From contig DATEGT010000136.1 of the NCBI GenBank assembly GCA_035280025.1, positions 1 through 6,399 of the forward strand: a DNA stretch of 6,399 bases, written 5' to 3'. Shown piece by piece: positions 1 to 5,500 of the stretch (within the stretch, counting starts at the first letter, position 1; each line of letters starts with the position of its first letter). The stretch comes from VBDM01 sp035280025. Its GTDB lineage: Bacteria; Pseudomonadota; Gammaproteobacteria; Burkholderiales; SG8-39. The translations under genes and the position numbers were made by a program. Below the pieces are notes generated by a model, which made no database searches, was not told the origin of the DNA, and saw nothing but the letters and a program-made list of their open reading frames with translations.

Positions 1-1
1 G

Positions 2-445
2 CTGAAGGAGAAGAAGCTCGGCCGCTACGTCACCGATTTCCCCGCCGCGGCGCTCGCCGGGAATCCTTCGGTCATCGCGCTGCCGCACCTGGGGGCGTCG
101 ACGCGCGAGGCCGAGGACAACAGCGCGGTCATGGTCGTGGACCAGGTCCGCGACTACCTCGAGCACGGCAACATCCAGAACGCGGTGAACTTCCCCGACG
201 TGGTGATGGGCCGCGAGGCGCCGTACCGCATCGGCGTCGCCAACGCCAACGTGCCCAACATGGTCGGGCAGATCTCGGGCGCGATGGCCAATGCGGGCCT
301 CAACATCCACAACATGATCAACCGCTCCAAGGGCGAGATGGCCTACACGCTGGTCGACGTCGACAGCGCGGTGAACGGCGCGCTGATCGGCGAACTGGCG
401 AAGATCAAGGGCGTGCTCGCGGTGCGCTACCTGCCCAGCACCTGA
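2..445 (+). CDS. serA: D-3-phosphoglycerate dehydrogenase, C-terminal part (5' end outside window)
   Basis: This is the last 147 codons of an NAD-dependent 3-phosphoglycerate dehydrogenase, which oxidises 3-phosphoglycerate in the first step of serine synthesis in the cytosol. The frame is open from the left edge. The catalytic histidine lies in the PHLGAST motif (His codon 86-88), the conserved end of the NAD-binding/catalytic core. It is followed by the linker phrase NIQNAVNFP and a C-terminal ACT domain (from about position 221) with NANVPNMVGQIS and GLNIHNM. The asparagines there line up with serine-contacting Asn346 and Asn364 of E. coli SerA, while the His344 position appears to be Asn, so serine feedback is plausible but inferred. 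The layout fits the short (about 400-residue) ACT-type SerA. The stop is 1 nt before pheA, which implies co-transcription. An internal ATG at 131 is not the start, because catalytic sequence lies upstream of it. Confidence 0.95.
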   Translation: MKEKKLGRYVTDFPAAALAGNPSVIALPHLGASTREAEDNSAVMVVDQVRDYLEHGNIQNAVNFPDVVMGREAPYRIGVANANVPNMVGQISGAMANAGLNIHNMINRSKGEMAYTLVDVDSAVNGALIGELAKIKGVLAVRYLPST

Positions 446-446
446 C

Positions 447-1514
447 ATGGCCGACGACATCGCCAGGCACCGCGCCCAGATCGACGCGCTCGACGAGAAG
501 CTGGTCGAGCTGCTGAGCGCGCGCGCGCGGCACGCCGCCGACATCGGCCGGCTGAAGGGGAACGGCTCCGCGTACCGCCCGGAGCGCGAGGCGGAAGTCC
601 TCCGCCGGGTCGCGTCCCTGAACGGGGGGCCGCTGGACAGCGCGGTGCTCCTGCGCCTGTTCACCGAGATCATGTCGGCGTGCCGCGCGCTGGAGCAGCC
701 GCTCGCGGTCGCCTACCTCGGGCCCGTCGGCACCTTCAGCGAGATGGCGCTCGGCAAGCAGTTCGGAACGAACGTCGCGACGGTGCCGTGCGCGTCGATC
801 GACGAAGTGTTCCGAGCGGCCGAGACCGGCGCCTCCGCCTATGCGGTCGTGCCGGTGGAGAACTCCACCGACGGCGCGATCGGCCGCACGCTGGACCTGC
901 TGCTCGCCACCCCTCTGAAGATCTGCGCCGAGGTGGTGCTGCGCGTGCAGCAGAACCTGATGGCGAAGAAGGCGGCGATGAAGACCGTCAGGAAGGTCTA
1001 CTCGCACCCGCAGTCTCTCGCCCAGTGCAACGGCTGGCTGTCGCAGCACCTGCCGCGCGCCGCGCGCGTGCCGGCGGCGAGCAACTCCGAGGGCGCGCGG
1101 CTCGCCGCGAAGGAGGCCGGCGCAGCCGCGATCGGGCCGGAGATCGCCGCCGAGCGCTACGGCCTGAAGATCCTCGCCGCCTCGATCGAGGACGACGCGA
1201 AGAACCGGACCCGGTTCCTCGTCCTCGGCGGCCACGAGGCGGGCCCGTCGGGCAGGGACCGGACCTCGCTCGTCATGACCACGCACAACAAGCCGGGGTC
1301 GCTGCTCGAGCTGATCGCCTGCTTCTCGGCCGCGGGCGTCAACATGACGCGGCTGGAGTCCCGGCCCGCGCGCACCGGCCAGTGGGAGTACTACTTCTAC
1401 GTCGACATCGAAGGGCATCAGCGGGACGCGCAGGTCGGCAGGGCGCTCGCCGCGCTGCGCGACAAGGCGCCGTTCGTGAAGATCTTCGGCAGCTATCCGG
1501 CTGCCGTGCTCTAG
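447..1514 (+). CDS. pheA: Bifunctional chorismate mutase / prephenate dehydratase (P-protein)
   Basis: The product (355 aa, usual length for the family) converts chorismate to prephenate and then to phenylpyruvate, the phenylalanine branch. Residues 1-84 form an AroQ-type helical chorismate mutase, with Arg9, Arg26, Lys37, Arg47 and Glu48 matching the active-site set of the E. coli enzyme. Residues about 86-262 are the prephenate dehydratase domain: YLGPVGTFSE, VPVENSTDGAIG, YSHPQSLAQC and the catalytic Thr255-Arg-Phe (TRF) motif. Residues about 274-350 are the regulatory ACT domain, with HNKPGSLLEL and the phenylalanine-binding ESRP motif at 304-307. Feedback inhibition by phenylalanine is therefore expected from the family. 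The ATG lies 1 nt after the serA stop and has no strong Shine-Dalgarno, so coupling to serA translation is likely. All key residues are intact. Confidence 0.97.
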   Translation: MADDIARHRAQIDALDEKLVELLSARARHAADIGRLKGNGSAYRPEREAEVLRRVASLNGGPLDSAVLLRLFTEIMSACRALEQPLAVAYLGPVGTFSEMALGKQFGTNVATVPCASIDEVFRAAETGASAYAVVPVENSTDGAIGRTLDLLLATPLKICAEVVLRVQQNLMAKKAAMKTVRKVYSHPQSLAQCNGWLSQHLPRAARVPAASNSEGARLAAKEAGAAAIGPEIAAERYGLKILAASIEDDAKNRTRFLVLGGHEAGPSGRDRTSLVMTTHNKPGSLLELIACFSAAGVNMTRLESRPARTGQWEYYFYVDIEGHQRDAQVGRALAALRDKAPFVKIFGSYPAAVL

Positions 1515-1533
1515 GGACTCCCGAAAAATCGGC

Positions 1534-2634
1534 ATGGATCTTTGCGAGCAGTCCCCATCCTACGTTCGCGCCATCGCGCCCTATCTTCCGGGCAAGCCGA
1601 TCTCCGAGCTCGCCCGCGAGATGGGGCTGAAGGAAAAGAGCATCGTCAAGCTCGCCTCGAACGAAAACCCGCTCGGCGTGTCGCCCAGGGCGAAGGCCGC
1701 GATCAAGAAGGCGATGGGCGAGCTCGGACGCTACCCCGACGGCAGCGCCTTCGATCTCAAGGCGGCGCTCGCGAAGCGCTACAAGGTTCCGGAGGAATGC
1801 ATCGTCGTCGGCAACGGATCGAACGACCTGCTCGAGATGGCGGCGGCGGTGTTCCTAGCCCCCGGCCGCTCGGCGGTGTACTCGCAGCACGCCTTCGCGG
1901 TCTATCCGCTCGCGACCCAGTCGCGCGGCGCGCGCTCGATCGTCGTGCCCGCGAGGAACTACGGCCACGACCTCGACGCGATGGCGGCCGCGATCGCCCC
2001 GGATACGCGGGTGGTGTTCATCGCCAACCCGAACAACCCCACCGGCACCTTCGTCCCGGGCGCGGAGCTCGAGGCCTTCATCGCGCGCGCGCCGCGCGAG
2101 GTGGCGGTGCTGGTGGACGAGGCCTACACCGAGTATCTGCCGCGCGAGCTGCGCTACGACAGCGTCGCCTGGCTGAAGAAATATCCCAACTTCATCCTCA
2201 CGCGCACCTTCTCCAAGGTGTACGGGCTCGCGGGCCTCAGGGTGGGTTTCGGCCTGATGAAGCCGGAGGTCGCCGAGCTGCTGAACCGCGTGCGCCAGCC
2301 GTTCAACGTCAACAGCCTCGCGCTCGCGGCCGCGACGGCCGCGCTCGGCGACGCGAAGTTCGTCGCGAAGAGCACGCAGATGAACCGCTCGGGCATGGCG
2401 GCGCTCGAGCGCAGCCTCAAGCGGCTGGGCCTGGAGTACATCCCCTCGTGCGCGAACTTCGTCACCTTCCGCGTTCCCGGCGCCGGGGAGGTATACGAAA
2501 AGCTCCTGCGCCGCGGCGTGATCGTGCGGCCGCTCGCCGGCTACGGCATGCCCGAGCACCTGCGCGTCACCGTCGGCACGCCCCGGGAGAACGCGAGGTT
2601 CCTCGAGGCCCTGAAGGCGGCGCTCGGCTACTGA
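1534..2634 (+). CDS. hisC: Histidinol-phosphate / aromatic aminotransferase (class I/II PLP enzyme)
   Basis: This 366-residue fold-type I PLP aminotransferase has the HisC signature. KLASNENPLG lies near the N-terminus, NPNNPTG at 165-171, DEAY at 195-198, the PLP-binding lysine is Lys228 in TFSKVYGLAG, and the phosphate-binding Arg236 is in GLRVGFG. The C-terminus carries LRVTVGTPREN, typical of HisC. The family transfers an amino group from glutamate to imidazole-acetol phosphate in histidine synthesis. Many members, especially those lying between pheA and tyrA, also aminate phenylpyruvate and hydroxyphenylpyruvate, and the location here supports that second role by inference. The start at 1534 fits the usual N-terminus (SPSYVRAIAPYLPGKPI). 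The only spacer in the upstream operon, 19 nt, precedes it; it contains a tiny CCGA-AAAA-TCGG hairpin at 1521-1532 and no well-spaced Shine-Dalgarno. Confidence 0.95.
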   Translation: MDLCEQSPSYVRAIAPYLPGKPISELAREMGLKEKSIVKLASNENPLGVSPRAKAAIKKAMGELGRYPDGSAFDLKAALAKRYKVPEECIVVGNGSNDLLEMAAAVFLAPGRSAVYSQHAFAVYPLATQSRGARSIVVPARNYGHDLDAMAAAIAPDTRVVFIANPNNPTGTFVPGAELEAFIARAPREVAVLVDEAYTEYLPRELRYDSVAWLKKYPNFILTRTFSKVYGLAGLRVGFGLMKPEVAELLNRVRQPFNVNSLALAAATAALGDAKFVAKSTQMNRSGMAALERSLKRLGLEYIPSCANFVTFRVPGAGEVYEKLLRRGVIVRPLAGYGMPEHLRVTVGTPRENARFLEALKAALGY

Positions 2635-3507
2635 ATGAAGCGCATCGAAAAGCTGGTGGTGGTCGGCGTCGGCCTGATCGGCGGATCGTTCGCGCTCGCG
2701 CTCAAGGGAGCCGGGGCGGTGCGGCGCGTAGTGGGCGTCGGCCGCGGCGCCGCGAACATCCGCCGCGCGCTCGCGCTGAAGATCATCGACGGCGCGGGCG
2801 CGTTCGACCGCGCGACCTTCGGCGACGCGGACCTCGTGCTGCTCGCGATGCCGGTCGGCCAGATGGGGCCGGTGATGCGCGCCGTCGCGCCGCTGCTGGG
2901 CGGGACGACCGTGGTGACCGACGCGGGCAGCACCAAGGAGGACGTGGTCGCTCTCGCGAGGAAGGAGCTGCCGGAGTCGCTCGCGCGCTTCGTACCGGGG
3001 CACCCGATCGCCGGCACCGAGAAGAGCGGCGCCGCGGCCGCGTTCCGCGACCTCTACCGCGACCGCAAGGTCGTGCTCACGCCGCTCAAGGGGACCGCTC
3101 GCGACGCGAAGGCGCTGGTGCGGGCGGCCTGGGAAGCGTGCGGGGCGAGCGTCTTCGATCTGCGGCCGCGCGAGCACGACGCCGTGCTGGCCGCGGTCAG
3201 CCACCTGCCGCACGTGCTCGCCTTCGCGCTCGTCGACCAGGTGGCGCGCCACCGGGACGCGAGGCGCCTGTTCTCGTTCGCCGCGGGCGGATTCCGCGAC
3301 TTCACCCGCATCGCTTCCAGCCACCCGGAGATGTGGCGCGACATCTGCATCGCGAACCGCAAGGCGCTGCTCGCCGAGCTCGGCCGCTACCAGGGCGTGC
3401 TCGGGCGCCTGCGCCGGATGCTCCGGCGCGGCGACGCGCGCGCGCTCGAGGCGCTCTTCTCCGGCGCCCGCGACGCCCGCGATCGATGGCTCAAGACCCG
3501 GGAATGA
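2635..3507 (+). CDS. tyrA: Prephenate (or arogenate/cyclohexadienyl) dehydrogenase
   Basis: The 290-residue product belongs to the TyrA family, which oxidatively decarboxylates prephenate (or arogenate) toward tyrosine. An N-terminal Rossmann fold opens with GVGLIGGS at residues 11-18. DAGSTK, GHPIAGTEKSG (His123, the position of the active-site His of Aquifex TyrA) and SHLPH (His190, His193) follow. FRDFTRIASSHPEMW supplies the conserved substrate-binding Arg and Trp. There is no chorismate mutase or ACT domain, so this is the short monofunctional form. After the second beta strand the sequence reads VVGVGRG (Gly36-Arg37), with no acidic residue, which suggests NADP rather than NAD preference; whether the substrate is prephenate or arogenate cannot be read here. 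The ATG abuts the hisC stop with 0 nt between, and the stop overlaps the aroA start by 4 nt, so translational coupling on both sides is likely. Confidence 0.95.
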   Translation: MKRIEKLVVVGVGLIGGSFALALKGAGAVRRVVGVGRGAANIRRALALKIIDGAGAFDRATFGDADLVLLAMPVGQMGPVMRAVAPLLGGTTVVTDAGSTKEDVVALARKELPESLARFVPGHPIAGTEKSGAAAAFRDLYRDRKVVLTPLKGTARDAKALVRAAWEACGASVFDLRPREHDAVLAAVSHLPHVLAFALVDQVARHRDARRLFSFAAGGFRDFTRIASSHPEMWRDICIANRKALLAELGRYQGVLGRLRRMLRRGDARALEALFSGARDARDRWLKTRE

Positions 3508-5414
3508 AGTTCCTCGACCTCGATCCCATCCGGCGCGCCTGGGGCGCGGTCAGGATGCCCGGATCGAAGAGCATCTCGAACCGGGTGCTGCTGCTCGCGG
3601 CGCTCTCGCGCGGGGAAACCCTGATCCGCGACCTGCTCGACGCGGACGACACGCGGGTGATGCTGGAAGCGCTCGAGCGTCTCGGCGTCGAGGCGGCGCA
3701 GGCCGGCGACGGCCTCCGCGTCCGCGGCGCGGGCGGCGGGTTTCCCGCAAAGAGCGCGGACCTCGACCTCGGCAACGCCGGCACGGCTTTCCGCCCCCTG
3801 GTCGCCGCGCTCGCCTTGAACGGCGGGGAATACCGGCTCTCCGGCGCGCGGCGCATGCACGAGCGGCCGATCGCCGACCTGGTCGACGCGCTGCGGGGCC
3901 TCGGGGCGCTCATCGACTATCGCGGCAGCGAAGGCTTTCCGCCGCTCGCGATCCGTCCGGGCCGCATCAGCGCCGGACACACCGTGCGCGTGCGCGGGGA
4001 CGTGTCGTCGCAGTACCTCTCCTCGCTCCTCATGGCGCTCCCCGTGACCGGTGCGAAGTCGGCGATCGAAGTCGAGGGCGAGCTGATCTCCAAGCCCTAC
4101 GTCGACATCACGATCAACCTCATGCGCCGCTTCGGCGTGGCGGTCGAGCGCGAAGGCTGGCGCCGGTTCACCGTTCCGGCGGCGGCCTACCGCAGCCCCG
4201 GCGAGATCCGCGTCGAGGGCGACGCCTCCTCGGCCTCGTATTTCCTCGCGGCCGGCGCGATCGGCGGCGGCCCGGTGCGGGTCGAAGGCGTGGGGCGGGG
4301 GAGCATCCAGGGCGACGTCCGCTTCGCCGAGCTGCTCGAGGCGATGGGAGCGAAGATCTCCATGGGCGAGGACTGGATCGAAGCGGCCTCGGGCGGCCCG
4401 CTGAAGCCGTTCGACGCCGACCTCAACCACATCCCCGACGCCGCGATGACCGCGGCGGTAGCCTCGCTCTTCGCCGCCGGCCCCAGCGCGATCCGCAACA
4501 TCGGCAGCTGGCGGGTGAAGGAGACCGACCGCATCGCGGCCCTGGCGGCCGAGCTGCGCAAGCTCGGCGCGACGGTCGAGGAGGGCGCGGACTTCCTCCG
4601 CGTGGCGCCTCCGGCGAAGCTCAAGCCCGCGACCGTCGACACCTACGACGACCACCGCATGGCGATGTCGCTGTCGCTCGCGGCGCTCGGGGGGATCCGC
4701 GTGCGGATCAACGGTCCGGAGTGCGTCGCCAAGACCTTTCCCGAATACTTCGGCGCGCTCGAAGGCATCTCGGCACCCGTGATCGCGATCGACGGGCCCT
4801 CGGCCTCGGGGAAGGGCACGGTGGCCAAGCTGGTCGCCAAGGAGCTCGGCTTCCGCTACCTGGACAGCGGCGCGCTTTACCGGCTGGTCGCCCTGCGATC
4901 GGGGGGGGAGGACGAGGGCGGCGCGGCGGCGGCCGCCGCAAGGCTCCCGGTTCCGGTCTTCCGGGGGGAGGAGGTGATCTTCGAGGGGAAGGACGCGAGC
5001 GACGCGATCCGCACCGAGGAGGTCTCGAGCGCGGCGTCGTTCGTGGCGCGCATGCCCGGGGTGCGGGCGGCTCTCCTCGGGCGCCAGCGAGCCTTCCGGC
5101 GGCTGCCCGGCCTGGTGGCCGAAGGACGCGACATGGGGTCGGTCGTCTTTCCCGGCGCCGAGCTCAAGGTGTTCCTGACCGCCAGCCCGGAGGCGAGGGC
5201 CGAACGAAGATATAAACAGTTGAAAGACAAAGGAATCGCTGCTACACTGGCCGCCCTTTTGCAGGATTTGCGCGAGCGTGACGCACGCGATGCGACGCGC
5301 AGCGCGGCGCCTCTCAAGCAAAGCCCCGGAGCGCGGTCGCTCGACACGACGTCGATGAGCGCCGAGCAGGCGGCGGCCCTGATAGCAGGCTGGTACCGCG
5401 GGGCGAACAGGTGA
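3504..5414 (+). CDS. aroA-cmk: Fused EPSP synthase (AroA) - cytidylate kinase (Cmk)
   Basis: One uninterrupted frame encodes a 636-residue bifunctional protein. Residues 1-423 are a complete 3-phosphoshikimate 1-carboxyvinyltransferase: Lys22 and Arg27 in PGSKSISNR, LGNAGTAFRP at 89-98 (glyphosate-sensitive class I pattern), Ser168-Ser-Gln170, Asp312, Lys339-Glu340, Arg385 in DDHRMAM and Lys410 in AKTFPEYF, nearly matching E. coli numbering. Residues 424-636 are cytidylate kinase, phosphorylating CMP/dCMP: P-loop GPSASGKGT (Lys437), LDSGALYR (453-460), IRTEEV (502-507), EGRDMGSVVFP (Arg542, Asp543), RRYKQL and RDARDATR. The AroA end (ALEGIS) runs straight into the Cmk start (APVIAIDG), where a free Cmk would have its Met; no stop or ATG separates them. 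The CMP-binding insert is about eight residues shorter than in E. coli Cmk. The start at 3504 forms an ATGA overlap with tyrA and fits the usual AroA N-terminus; an in-frame ATG at 3486 is the alternative. AroA-Cmk fusions are, to my knowledge, known in betaproteobacteria. Confidence 0.95.
   Translation: MKFLDLDPIRRAWGAVRMPGSKSISNRVLLLAALSRGETLIRDLLDADDTRVMLEALERLGVEAAQAGDGLRVRGAGGGFPAKSADLDLGNAGTAFRPLVAALALNGGEYRLSGARRMHERPIADLVDALRGLGALIDYRGSEGFPPLAIRPGRISAGHTVRVRGDVSSQYLSSLLMALPVTGAKSAIEVEGELISKPYVDITINLMRRFGVAVEREGWRRFTVPAAAYRSPGEIRVEGDASSASYFLAAGAIGGGPVRVEGVGRGSIQGDVRFAELLEAMGAKISMGEDWIEAASGGPLKPFDADLNHIPDAAMTAAVASLFAAGPSAIRNIGSWRVKETDRIAALAAELRKLGATVEEGADFLRVAPPAKLKPATVDTYDDHRMAMSLSLAALGGIRVRINGPECVAKTFPEYFGALEGISAPVIAIDGPSASGKGTVAKLVAKELGFRYLDSGALYRLVALRSGGEDEGGAAAAAARLPVPVFRGEEVIFEGKDASDAIRTEEVSSAASFVARMPGVRAALLGRQRAFRRLPGLVAEGRDMGSVVFPGAELKVFLTASPEARAERRYKQLKDKGIAATLAALLQDLRERDARDATRSAAPLKQSPGARSLDTTSMSAEQAAALIAGWYRGANR
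5220..5248 (+). promoter_or_regulatory. Sigma70-type extended -10 promoter inside cmk, driving rpsA
   Basis: TTGAAA (5220-5225) is followed by a 17-nt spacer and TACACT (5243-5248). A TGC at 5240-5242 directly before the hexamer makes an extended -10. An A/T-rich stretch (GATATAAACAG) sits just upstream and could act as an UP-like element. A GC-rich discriminator (GGCCGCC) follows, a feature linked to stringent control of ribosomal promoters; that link is inference. Transcription would start near 5255, giving a leader of about 245 nt before rpsA. Codons here (cga, aga, tat, aaa, ttg, aca) depart from the usual GC-ending codons, and GC falls to about 45% over 5205-5270. rpsA promoters within cmk are also known in E. 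coli. Confidence 0.8.
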
Positions 5415-5419
5415 CATCG

Positions 5420-5450
5420 AGCCGGGTTCTCTGAGGACCGGCTTTTTGTT
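5420..5450 (+). terminator. Terminator-like hairpin with T-tract after cmk, within the rpsA leader
   Basis: AGCCGG (5420-5425) pairs with CCGGCT (5438-5443). The stem continues with TTC/GGA pairing past a single bulged G (5426) to a five-base loop (5430-5434). TTTTT runs from 5443 to 5447 and is followed by GTT. It begins 6 nt after the cmk stop, the normal place for an intrinsic terminator. Since I see no promoter between it and rpsA, rpsA transcripts must read through, so it may be a partial terminator or attenuator rather than a full stop. Confidence 0.65.
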
Positions 5451-5463
5451 GTGATCAACGAAC

Positions 5464-5482
5464 CCCGTCCGACGAGGGCGGG
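5464..5482 (+). promoter_or_regulatory. Second leader hairpin just before the rpsA ribosome binding site
   Basis: CCCGTCC (5464-5470) pairs with GGGCGGG (5476-5482), with one G-U pair, around a GACGA loop. It lies 8 nt upstream of the AGGA ribosome binding site. S1 represses its own translation in E. coli by binding a structured leader, so an autoregulatory role here is possible, but this is inference from position. In a GC-rich genome a 7-bp stem can also occur by chance. Confidence 0.4.
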
Positions 5483-5490
5483 CAGAAGCC

Positions 5491-5494
5491 AGGA
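5491..5494 (+). promoter_or_regulatory. Ribosome binding site of rpsA
   Basis: AGGA is followed by six bases (TTTTCT) and the ATG at 5501. It is the clearest Shine-Dalgarno in the window and fixes the rpsA start. It contrasts with E. coli rpsA, which is known for lacking a good one. A weak AGAA/TTCT pairing (5484-5487 with 5497-5500) could place it in a loop. Confidence 0.7.
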
Positions 5495-5500
5495 TTTTCT

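Noticed and set aside
1542..3503. A long open frame, continuous with aroA-cmk, running through hisC and tyrA in another frame
   Set aside because: Its translation is Arg/Ala/Gly-rich low-complexity sequence without any domain, as expected when a GC-rich gene is read out of frame. The real product begins at the AroA start near 3504.
4901..4968. Possible compensating frameshifts between two G runs in cmk
   Set aside because: The frame in use gives kinase-like sequence (ARLPVPVF then VIFEGKDAS) while both alternative frames give Gly/Arg/Pro-rich nonsense, so no frameshift is needed.
5211..5216. TATAAA as an alternative -10 box in cmk
   Set aside because: No -35-like hexamer lies 16-18 nt upstream (the region is GC-rich). 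It is better seen as part of the A/T-rich stretch upstream of the 5220-5248 promoter.
3387..5417. Long minus-strand open frames opposite aroA-cmk, and similar ones at 405-1535, 1855-3324 and 4877-6229
   Set aside because: All lie antisense to genes with full motif support, are Arg/Ala/Asp-rich, and contain no recognisable motif. GC-rich DNA rarely has stop codons on the opposite strand.
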